Shown here one piece after another: positions 25,730-38,600 of a DNA stretch of 64,000 bases. Below the pieces are notes generated by a model, which saw only the letters and a program-made list of their open reading frames with translations, was not told the DNA's origin and did not search any database. Position 1 is the first letter of the stretch. Every line of letters starts with the position of its first letter. The stretch comes from Apostichopus japonicus (taxonomy: Eukaryota; Echinodermata; Holothuroidea; Aspidochirotida; Stichopodidae). Where the stretch lies: contig NC_092572.1 in the NCBI RefSeq assembly GCF_037975245.1, forward strand, positions 12,363,769 through 12,427,768. Reading direction: 5' to 3'. The translations under genes were made by a program, and so were the position numbers.

Positions 25730-28700
25730 ATCATCATTCGATCAGCATTATTTTATCATCATCATTTTATCATCATCATTTTATCATGATCATCATTTTA
25801 TCATCATCATCATTTTATCAACATCATCATTTTATCACCATCATTTTATCATCATCATCATTTTATCATCATCATCATTTTATCACCATCATTTTATCAC
25901 CATCATTTTATCATCATCATCATTTTATCACCATCATTTTATCATCATCCTTTTATCATCATCATTTTATCACCATCATTTTATCACCATCATTTTATCA
26001 CCATCATTTTATCACCATCATTTTGTCATCATCATTTTATCACCATCATTTATCACCATCATTTTATCACCATCATTTTATCACCATCATTTTATCACCA
26101 CCATTTTATCATCACCCTTTTATCATCATCATTTTAACATCATCATTTTATCATCATCATTTTATCACCATCATTTTATCACCATCATTTTATCACCATC
26201 ATTTTATCACCATCATTTTATCACCATCATTTTATCACCATCATTTTATCATCATCATTTTATCACCATCATTTTATCATCATCATTTTATCAACTATTT
26301 TTTATCATCTTCCTTTTATCATAATCATTTTATCATCATCATTTTATCATCATCATTTTATCATCATCATTTTATCATCATTTTTATCACCATAATTTTA
26401 TCACTATCATTTTATCACCATCTTTTTATCATCATAATTTTATCATTATCATTTTATCACCATCATTTTATCATCATCATTTTATCACCATCCTTTTATC
26501 ACCATCCTTTTATCATCATCATTTTATCATCATCATTTTATCACCATCATTTTATCATCATCATTTTATCATCATCAATTTATCACCATCATTTTATCAC
26601 CATCCTTTTATCATCATCCTTTTATCATCATCATTTCATCATCATCATTTTATCACCATCATTTTATCATCATCATTTTATCATCATCATTTTATCACCA
26701 TCATCATTTTATCATCATCATTTAATCATCATTCGATCAGCATTATTTTATCATCATCATTTTATCATCATCATTTTATCATGATCATCATTTTATCATC
26801 ATCATCGTTTTATCAACATCATCATTTTATCACCATCATTTTATCATCATCATCATTTTATCATCATCATCATTTTATCACCATCATTTTATCACCATCA
26901 TTTTATCATCATCATCATTTTATCACCATCATTTTATCATCATCCTTTTATCATCATCATTTTATCACCATCATTTTATCACCATCATTTTATCACCATC
27001 ATTTTATCACCATCATTTTGTCACCATCATTTTATCACCATCATTTATCACCATCATTTTATCACCATCATTTTATCACCATCATTTTATCACCACCATT
27101 TTATCATCATCCTTTTATCATCATCATTTTAACATCATCATTTTATCATCATCCTTTTATCACCATCATTTTATCACCATCATTTTATCACCATCATTTT
27201 ATCACCATCATTTTATCACCATCATTTTATCACCATCATTTTATCATCATCATTTTATCACCATCATTTTATCATCATCATTTTATCAACTATTTTTTAT
27301 CATCTTCCTTTTATCATAATCATTTTATCATCATCATTTTATCATCATCATTTTATCATCATCATTTTATCATCATTTTTATCACCATAATTTTATCACT
27401 ATCATTTTATCACCATCATTTTATCACCATCATTTTATCACCATCCTTTTATCACCATCCTTTTATCATCATCATTTTATCATCATCATTTTATCACCAT
27501 CATTTTATCATCATCATTTTATCATCATCAATTTATCACCATCATTTTATCACCATCCTTTTATCATCATCCTTTTATCATCATCATTTCATCATCATCA
27601 TCATTTTATCACCATCATTTTATCATCATCATTTTATCATCATCATTTTATCACCATCATCATTTTATCATCATCATTTAATCATCATTCGATCAGCATT
27701 ATTTTATCATCATCATTTTATCATCATCATTTTATCATGATCATCATTTTATCATCATCATCATTTTATCAACATCATCATTTTATCACCATCATTTTAT
27801 CATCATCATCATTTTATCATCATCATCATTTTATCACCATCATTTTATCACCATCATTTTATCATCATCATCATTTTATCACCATCATTTTATCATCATC
27901 CTTTTATCATCATCATTTTATCACCATCATTTTATCACCATCATTTTATCACCATCATTTTATCACCATCATTTTGTCATCATCATTTTATCACCATCAT
28001 TTATCACCATCATTTTATCACCATCATTTTATCACCATCATTTTATCACCACCATTTTATCATCATCCTTTTATCATCATCATTTTAACATCATCATTTT
28101 ATCATCATCATTTTATCACCATCATTTTATCACCATCATTTTATCACCATCATTTTATCACCATCATTTTATCACCATCATTTTATCACCATCATTTTAT
28201 CATCATCATTTTATCACCATCATTTTATCATCATCATTTTATCAACTATTTTTTATCATCTTCCTTTTATCATAATCATTTTATCATCATCATTTTATCA
28301 CCATCTTTTTATCATCATAATTTTATCATTATCATTTTATCACCATCATTTTATCATCATCATTTTATCACCAAGATTTTATCACCATTATTTTATCACC
28401 ATCATTTTATCACCATCTTTTTATCATCATCATTTTATCATCATAATTTTATCATCATCATTTTATCACCATCATTTTATCCCCATCATTTTATCACCAT
28501 CATTTTATCACCATCATTTTATCACCATCATTTTATCACCATCATTTTATTACCATCATTTTATCACCATCTTTTTATGATCATCAGTTTATCATCATCA
28601 TTTTATCATCATCATTTTATCACCAGCATTTTATCACCATCATTTTATCACCATCCTTTTATCACCATCATTTTATCACCATCATTTTATCACCATCCTT

Positions 28701-30330
28701 TTATCATCATCATTTTATCATCATCATTTTATCATCATCATTTTATCATCATCATTTTATCACCATCATTTTATCACCATCATTTTATCACCATCATTTT
28801 ATCATCATCATTTTATCACCATCCTTTTATCATCATCATTTTATCACCATCATTTTATCACCCTCTTTTTATCATCATCCTTTTATCATCATCATTTTAT
28901 CATCATCATTTTATCACCATCATTTTATCATCATCATTTCATCATCATCATCATTTCATCATCATCATTTCGTCATCATCATTTTATCACCATCCTTTTA
29001 TCATCATCATTTTATCATCATCATTTTATCATCATCATTTTATCATCATCATTTTATCACCATCATTTTATCACCATCATTTTATCATCATAATTTTATC
29101 ATTATCATTTTATCACCATCATTTTATCATCATCATTTTATCACCATCCTTTTATCACCATCCTTTTATCATCATCATTTTATCATCATCATTTTATCAC
29201 CATCATTTTATCATCATCATTTTATCATCATCAATTTATCACCATCATTTTATCACCATCCTTTTATCATCATCCTTTTATCATCATCATTTCATCATCA
29301 TCATTTTATCACCATCATTTTATCATCATCATTTGATCATCATCATTTTATCACCATCATCATTTTATCATCATCATTTAATCATCATTCGATCAGCATT
29401 ATTTTATCATCATCATTTTATCATGATCATCATTTTATCATCATCATCATTTTATCAACATCATCATTTTATCACCATCATTTTATCATCATCATCATTT
29501 TATCATCATCATCATTTTATCACCATCATTTTATCACCATCATTTTATCATCATCATCATTTTATCACCATCATTTTATCATCATCCTTTTATCATCATC
29601 ATTTTATCACCATCATTTTATCACCATCATTTTATCACCATCATTTTATCACCATCATTTTGTCACCATCATTTTATCACCATCATTTATCACCATCATT
29701 TTATCACCATCATTTTATCACCATCATTTTATCACCACCATTTTATCATCATCCTTTTATCATCATCATTTTAACATCATCATTTTATCATCATCATTTT
29801 ATCACCATCATTTTATCACCATCATTTTATCACCATCATTTTATCACCATCATTTTATCACCATCATTTTATCACCATCATTTTATCATCATCATTTTAT
29901 CACCATCATTTTATCATCATCATTTTATCAACTATTTTTTATCATCTTCCTTTTATCATAATCATTTTATCATCATCATTTTATCATCATCATTTTATCA
30001 TCATCATTTTATCATCATTTTTATCACCATAATTTTATCACTATCATTTTATCACCATCTTTTTATCATCATAATTTTATCATTATCATTTTATCACCAT
30101 CATTTTATCATCATCATTTTATCACCAAGATTTTATCACCATTATTTTATCACCATCATTTTATCACCATCTTTTTATCATCATCATTTTATCATCATAA
30201 TTTTATCATCATCATTTTATCACCATCATTTTATCCCCATCATTTTATCACCATCATTTTATCACCATCATTTTATCACCATCATTTTATCACCATCATT
30301 TTATTACCATCATTTTATCACCATCTTTTT
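25730..30330 (+). repeat. higher-order blocks of about 0.96-1.0 kb and 1.7 kb within the 14-bp array
   Basis: The rare word TCATTCGATCAGCATTA is found at about 21178, 25740, 26735, 27691 and 29391, with a variant at 35296. Spacing within the block is 995, 956 and 1700. The long one contains an extra segment (about 0.74 kb) that also appears near 21600 and 30331. The neighbouring words (TTTATCAACATCATC, ATCAACTATTTTTTATC) recur in the same order. Confidence 0.75.
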
Positions 30331-31552
30331 ATGATCATCAGTTTATCATCATCATTTTATCATCATCATTTTATCACCAGCATTTTATCACCATCATTTT
30401 ATCACCATCCTTTTATCACCATCATTTTATCACCATCATTTTATCACCATCCTTTTATCATCATCATTTTATCATCATCATTTTATCATCATCATTTTAT
30501 CATCATCATTTTATCACCATCATTTTATCACCATCATTTTATCACCATCATTTTATCATCATCATTTTATCACCATCCTTTTATCATCATCATTTTATCA
30601 CCATCATTTTATCACCCTCTTTTTATCATCATCCTTTTATCATCATCATTTTATCATCATCATTTTATCACCATCATTTTATCATCATCATTTCATCATC
30701 ATCATCATTTCATCATCATCATTTCGTCATCATCATTTTATCACCATCATTTTATCATCATCATTTTATCATCATCATTTTATCATCATCATTTTATCAC
30801 CATCATTTTATCACCATCATTTTATCACCATCATTTTATCAACATCATTTTATCACCATCCTTTTATCACCATCATTTTATCACCATCATTTTATCACCA
30901 TCATTTTATCACCATCATTTTATCTTCATCGTTTTATCATCATCATTTTATCATCATCATTTTATCACCATCATTTTATCACCATCATTTTATCATGATC
31001 ATTTTATCACCATCATTTTATCACCATCATTTTATCACCATCTTTTTATGATCATCAGTTTATGATCATCATTTTATCACCATCATTTTATCCTTATCAT
31101 TTTATCACCATCATTTTATCATCATCATCATTTTATCACCATTATTTTATCACCATCATTTTATCACCATCATTTTATCATCATCCTTTTATCATCATCC
31201 TTTTATCATCATTATTTTATCATCATCATTTTATCACCATCATTTTATCACCATCATTTTGTCACCATCATTTTATAACCATCATTTTATCACCATCATT
31301 TTATCACCATCATTTTATCATCATCATTTTATCATCATCATTTTATCATCATCATTTCATCATCATCATTTTATCATCATCATTTTATCATCATCATTTT
31401 ATCACCATCATTTTATCACCATCATTTTATCACCATCATTTTATCATCATCATTTTATCACCATCATTTTATCACCATCATTTTATCATCATCATTTTAT
31501 CACCATCATTTTATTACCATCATTTTATCACCATCTTTTTATCATCATCATT

Positions 31553-34500
31553 CTATCATTTTATCACCATCATTTTATCCTTATCATTTTATCACCATCA
31601 TTTTATCATCATCATTTTATCACCATTATTTTATCACCATCATTTTATCACCATCCTTTAATCACCATCCTTTCATCATCATCCTTTTATCATCATCCTT
31701 TTATCATCATTATTTTATCATCATCATTTTATCACCATCATTTTATCACCATCATTTTGTCACCATCATTTTATAACCATCATTTTATCACCATCATTTT
31801 ATCACCATCATTTTATCATCATCATTTTATCATCATCATTTTATCATCATCTTTTCATCATCATCATTTTATCATCATCATTTCATCACCATCATTTTAT
31901 CACCATCATTTTATCATCATCATTTTATCACCATCATTTTATCACCATCATTTTATCACCATCATTTTATCACCATCATTTTATCACCATCATTTTATCA
32001 CCATCATTTTATCACCATCATTTTATCACCATCATTTTATCACCATCATTTTATCATCATCATTTTATCACCATCATTTTATCACCATCATTTTATCACC
32101 ATCATTTTATCATCATCATTTTATCACCATCATTTTATCACCATCATTTTATCATCATCATTTTATCACCATCATTTTATTACCATCATTTTATCACCAT
32201 CTTTTTATCATCATCATTCTATCATTTTATCACCATCATTTTATCCTTATCATTTTATCACCATCATTTTATCATCATCATTTTATCACCATTATTTTAT
32301 CACCATCATTTTATCACCATCCTTTAATCACCATCCTTTTATCATCATCCTTTTATCATCATCATTTTATCATCATCATTTTATCATCATCATTTCATCA
32401 TCATCATTTTATCATCATCATTTCTTCACCATCATTTTATCACCATCATTTTATCACCATCATTTTATCACCATCATTTTATGATCATCGTTTTATCACC
32501 ATCATTTTATCACCATCATTTTATCACCATCATTTTATCATCATCATCATTTTATCACCATTATTTTATCACCATCATTTTATCACCATCATTTTATCAT
32601 CATCCTTTTATCATCATCCTTTTATCATCATTATTTTATCATCATCATTTTATCACCATCATTTTATCACCATCATTTTGTCACCATCATTTTATAACCA
32701 TCATTTTATCACCATCATTTTATCACCATCATTTTATCATCATCATTTTATCATCATCATTTTATCATCATCATTTCATCATCATCATTTTATCATCATC
32801 ATTTCATCACCATCATTTTATCACCATCATTTTATCATCATCATTTTATCACCATCATTTTATCACCATCATTTTATCACCATCATTTTATCACCATCAT
32901 TTTATCACCATCATTTTATCACCATCATTTTATCATCATCATTTTATCACCATCATTTTATTACCATCATTTTATCACCATCTTTTTATCATCATCATTC
33001 TATCATTTTATCACCATCATTTTATCCTTATCATTTTATCACCATCATTTTATCATCATCATTTTATCACCATTATTTTATCACCATCATTTCATCACCA
33101 TCCTTTAATCACCATCCTTTTATCATCATCCTTTTATCATCATCATTTTATCATCATCATTTTATCATCATCATTTCATCATCATCATTTTATCATCATC
33201 ATTTCTTCACCATCATTTTATCACCATCATTTTATCACCATCATTTTATCACCATCATTTTATCACCATCATTTTATCACCATCATTTTATCACCATCAT
33301 TTTATCACCATCATTTTATCACCATCATTTTATCATCATCATCATTTTATCATCATCAGTTTATCATCATCATTTTATCACCATCATTTTATCACCATCG
33401 TTTTATCATCATCATTTTATCACCATCATTTTATCACCATCATTTTATCACCATCATTTTATCACCATCATTTTATCACCATCATTTTATCACCATCATT
33501 TTATCATCATCATTCTATCATTTTATCACCATCATTTTATCCTTATCATTTTATCACCATCATTTTATCATCATCATTTTATCACCATTATTTTATCACC
33601 ATCATTTTATCACCATCCTTTAATCACCATCCTTTTATCATCATCCTTTTATCATCATCATTTTATCATCATCATTTTATCACCATCATTTTATCCTTAT
33701 CATTTTATCACCATCATTTTATCACCATCATTTTATCACCATCATTTTATCATCATCATCTTATCACCATAACTTTATCACCATCATTTTATCAACTTCT
33801 TTTTATCATCTTCCTTTTATCATAATCATTTTATCATCATCATTTTATCACCATCATTTTATAACCATCATTTTATCATCATCATTTTAAACTTCTTTTT
33901 ATCATCATCCTTTTATCATAATCATTTTATCATCATCATTTTATCACCATCATTTTATCATCATTTTATCACCATCATTTTATCACCATTATTTTATCAC
34001 CATCATTTTATCACCATCTTTTTATTATCATCATTTTATCATCATCATTTTATCATCATCATTTTATCACCATCATTTTATCACCATCATTTTATCACCA
34101 TCATTTTATCACCATCATTTTATTACCATCATTTTATGACCATCTTTTTATCATCATCAGTTTATCATCGTCATTTTAACATCATTATTTTATCACCATC
34201 ATTTTATCACCATCATTTTATCACCATCATTTTATCACAATCCTTTTATCATCATCATTTTATCATCATCATTTTATCATCATCATTTTATCACCATCAT
34301 TTTATCATCATCATTTTATCATCATCAATTTATCACCATCATTTTATCACCATCCTTTTATCATCATCCTTTTATCACCATCATTTTTTCACCATCATTT
34401 CATCATCATCATTTATCACAATCATTTTATCACCATCATTTTATCATCATCCTTTTATCATCATCCTTTTATCATTATCATTTTATCACCATCATTTTAT

Positions 34501-34640
34501 CACCATCTTTTTATCATCATCATTCTATCATTTTATCACCATCATTTTATCCTTATCATTTTATCACCATCATTTTATCATCATCATTTTATCACCATTA
34601 TTTTATCACCATCATTTTATCACCATCCTTTAATCACCAT
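31553..34640 (+). repeat. higher-order blocks of about 0.5-1.0 kb within the 14-bp array
   Basis: The rare word CTATCATTTTATC followed by TTTATCCTTATC occurs at about 23435, 31553, 32219, 33000, 33515 and 34525, with spacing 666, 781, 515 and 1010 in the last five. Between landmarks the order of other variants is largely kept, with deletions and insertions of whole monomers. Confidence 0.7.
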
Positions 34641-35600
34641 CCTTTTATCATCATCCTTTTATCACCATCATTTTATCAACTTCTTTTTATCATCATCCTT
34701 TTATCATAATCATTTTATCACCATTATTTTATCACCATTATTTTATCATCATCATTTTATCACCATCATTTTATCACCATTATTTTATCACCATCATTTT
34801 ATCACCATCTTTTTATCATCATTATTTTATCATCATCATTTTATCATCATCATTTTATCACCATCATTTTATCACCATCTTTTTATCACCATCATTTTAT
34901 CACCATCATCTTATCACCATCATTTTATCACCATCATTTTATTACCATCATTTTATCACCATCTTTTTATCATCATCAGTTTATCATCATCATTTTATCA
35001 TCATCATTTTATCACCATCATTTTATCACCATCATTTTATCACCATCCTTTTATCACCATCCTTTTATCATCATCATTTTATCATCATCATTTTATCATC
35101 ATCATTTTATCATCATCATCATTTTATCATCATCATCATTTTATCACCATCATTTTATCACAATCATTTTATCACCATCATTTTATCATCATCATTTTAT
35201 CACCATCATTTTATCATCATCATTTTATCACCATCATTTTATCATCATCATTTTATCATCATCATCATTTTATCACCATCATTTAATCATCATTCGATCA
35301 CCATTATTTTACCACCATCATTTTATCATCATCATTTTATCATCATCATCATTTTATCATCATCATCATTTTATCATCATCATCATTTTATTACCATCAT
35401 TTTATCATCATCATCATTTTATCATCATCATTTTATCACCATCATTTTATCACCATCATTTTATCATCATCATCATTTCATCACCATCATTTTATCATCA
35501 TCATTTTATCATCATCATTTTATCATCATCATTTTATCACCATCATTTTATCATCATCATTTTATCATCATCATTTTATCATCATTTTATCATCATTTCA

Positions 35601-35690
35601 TCCTTTATACCCTTCATGTAAGCCTCAGATATCCATAATTTAATTTAACTATATTTTAGTTTAACTATAATTTAGTTTATCAATTCGTTA
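35601..35690 (+). repeat. junction from the 14-bp array into the 45-bp satellite
   Basis: ACCCTTCATGTAAGCCTCAG, then a TTTAATTTAACTATATTTTA stretch and TTTAGTTTATCAATTCG. The same arrangement, with few changes, follows each of the four 8-bp arrays at 45297, 52127, 56531 and 60730. There it reads ACCCTTTGATATAAGCCTCA, then TTTAACTATATTGTAG and so on. Confidence 0.85.
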
Positions 35691-38600
35691 CTATTGTAAC
35701 TTACAGATATTCATAATTTAAGTTTAATTTCTTAAAAGTGTTGTTAGTCAAAGATATTCATAAGTAAGTTAAACTATTCCTAGATATTTTAAGCCACATA
35801 TATTGATAATTAGGTTTAATTACTTTCAAGTATTGTAAGCCACAGATATTTATAAGTAAGTTGAACTATTTGTAAGTAATGTAAGCCACAGATAATCATA
35901 AGTAAGTTCAACTATTGGTCAGTATCGTGAGCCACATATATGCATAAGTACGTTTAGCTATTCTTAAATATTTTAAGCCACATATATTTCTAAGTGAATT
36001 TAAGTATTCGTAAGTAAGGTGAAAAACAGATATTCATTAGTAATTTTATTTACTCGTAAGTAATGTAAGCCACAGAAATACATAAGTTAGTTGAACTATT
36101 TGTTAGTATTGTAAGCCACAGATATTCATCATTTAGTTTGGCTATTCGTTATTACTGTAAGCCACAGATATTCATATGTAAGTTTTACTATTCGTAGGTA
36201 TTTTAAGCTACATATATTCAAGATTAAGTTTCATTACTTATAAGTTTTGTAAGCCAAAGATATACATAAGTAAGTTTAACTATTTGTTTGTGTTGTCAGC
36301 CACAGATATTAATTTAACTATTCGTTACTATTGTAAGCTACAGATATTCATAAGTAAGTTTAACTACTCTTAGGTATTTTAAGCCACAGAGATACATAAG
36401 TAAGCAAAACCATTCCTAAGTATTTTAAGCGACAGATATTCATAAGTAAGTTTAACTATTCCTAAGTATTGTAAGCCACAGATATTCATAAATAAGCTTA
36501 ACTATACGTGAGTGTTATAAGCCACAAGTATTCATAAGTAAGTTTAACTATTTGTAAGTATTGTAAGCCACATATATTCTTACGTAAGTTTAACTATTCG
36601 TAAGTAATGTAAGCCACATATATTTATAAGAGAATTTAACTTTTCGTAAGTAAGCTAAACAACTGATATTCATAAGTAACTTTGACTATTCGTCTCTATT
36701 GTAAGCCACAGATATTCATAAGTAAGTTTAACTATTCTTTGGAATTTTAAGCCACAGATATAGTTAATTAATTTAAACCATTTTGTATTGTAAGTCACAG
36801 ACTTTCATCCTACCATGATACCATATAACCAGGCAACATTGCTACATTGCTACCATGCTACCATGCTACCGAGCTACCGTGCTACCATGCTACCATGCTA
36901 CGGGAAAATACAACAGGTATCCATATTGAGTAATTTTAACTATTTCTAACTATGTAAGCCACAGATATTCTTACGTAAGTTTAACTATTCTTAGGTATTT
37001 TAAGCCACAAATATACATAAGTAAGTTTAACTATTCCTAAGTATTGTAAGCCTCATATATTCATAAGTAAGTTTTCCTATTCGTAGGTATACTAAGCCAC
37101 AGATTTTCATAAGTCATATTAACTATTCGTAAGTATCGTGAGCCAAAGATATTCCTTAGTAAGTTAAACCATTCACAAGTATTGTCCGCCAATGTATGCA
37201 TAAGTAAGGTAAACTATTCGTAGGTATATTGTAAGCCACAGATATTCATAAGTAAGTTAAACTATTCGCTACTATTGTAAGCCACATATATTCATAAGTA
37301 AGTTTAAGTTTAACTATTCGTGGGTATTGTAAGCCACATATATTAATCCTTAAGTTGAACTATTCGGAATATAGAAAGCCACAGATATTCATAATTAAGT
37401 TTAATTACTTATAAGTATTGTAAGCCAAAGATATTCATAAGTTAGTTGAACTATTTGTTATTCTGGTAAGCCACAGATATTCATGAATTAGTTTAACTAT
37501 TCGTTACTATTGTAAGCCAAATATATTCATAAGTAAGTTTAACTATTCGTAGGTATTTTAAGCCACAGATATTCATAAGTAAGTTAATTTACTTGTAAGT
37601 ATTGTAAGCCACAGATATTCATAATTTAGTTTGGCTATTTGTTATATTTGTAAGCCACAGATATTCATAATTATGTTTAATTACTTCTAAGTATTGTATG
37701 CCACCGATATTCATAAGTAAGTTAAACTATTCCTTACTATTGTAAGGCATCAATATTTATAAGTAAGTTTAAATATTCGTGGGTATTGTAAGCCACATAT
37801 ATTAACCCTTAAGTTTTACTATTCGGAATATAGTAAGCAACATATATTTATAAATAAGTTTACTATTCCTAGGTATTGTAAGCCACAGATATTCATAATT
37901 TAGTTGAACTATTCGTTACTATTGTAAGCCTCAGATATTGATAATTAGGATTAATTACTTTCAAGTATTGTAAGCCACAGATATTTATCAGTAAGTTTAA
38001 CTATTTGTTACTTTTGTAGGCCACAGATATTCTAAGAACATGTAACTATTCATTACTATTGTAAGCCACATATATTCATAAGTGAGTTTAATAACTTATA
38101 AGTATTGTAAGCCACAGATATTCATGAATTAGTTTAACTATTCGTTACTATTGTAAGCCACATATATTGATAAGTAAGTTTAACTATTCGTAGGTATTTT
38201 AATGCCACAGATATTCATAATTAAGTTAATTTACTTATAAGTATTGTAAGCCAAAGATATTCATAAGTAAGTTAAACTATTCATTAGTATTGTAAGCCAC
38301 AGATATTCATAATTTAGTTTAGCTATTCGTGACTATTTAAGCCACAGATATTTTTTAAGTAAGTTTAACTATTCGTTACTATTGTAAGCCACAGATATTG
38401 ATAATTAGGTTTTATCACTCTCAAGTATTGTAAGCCACATATATTATAAGTAATTTTAACTATTTGTTGCTATTGTAAGCCACAGATATTCATAAGTAAG
38501 TTTAACAATGATTAAGTTTTGTAAGCCACAGATATTCATAATTTAGTTTAACTATTCGTTACTATTTAAGCCACAGATATTCATAATTAGGTTTAATTAA

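Larger units (their letters stand above)
14936..35600 (+). repeat. 20.7-kb array of a 14-bp unit ATTTTATCAYCATC
   Basis: About 1,450 tandem copies. The commonest forms are ATTTTATCACCATC and ATTTTATCATCATC; 17-bp forms with one extra ATC and single-base variants (AATTTATC, AGTTTATC, CTTTTATC, TTTTATAATC) are scattered. The plus strand has almost no G; I see none from 16816 to 18217. Since 14 is not divisible by 3, three units give a 14-residue peptide period (ILSPSFYHHHFITI) that is the same in all three plus frames, and no frame contains a stop. This explains open frames of up to 865 codons without any gene. Variant monomers recur in long blocks, showing higher-order duplication. Confidence 0.97.

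Noticed and set aside
27737-30334. 865-codon open frame and similar long frames across 14.9-34.6 kb
   Set aside because: Pure consequence of the 14-bp unit lacking stops in every plus frame; the peptide is a 14-residue low-complexity period and the same frame structure recurs in all frames.
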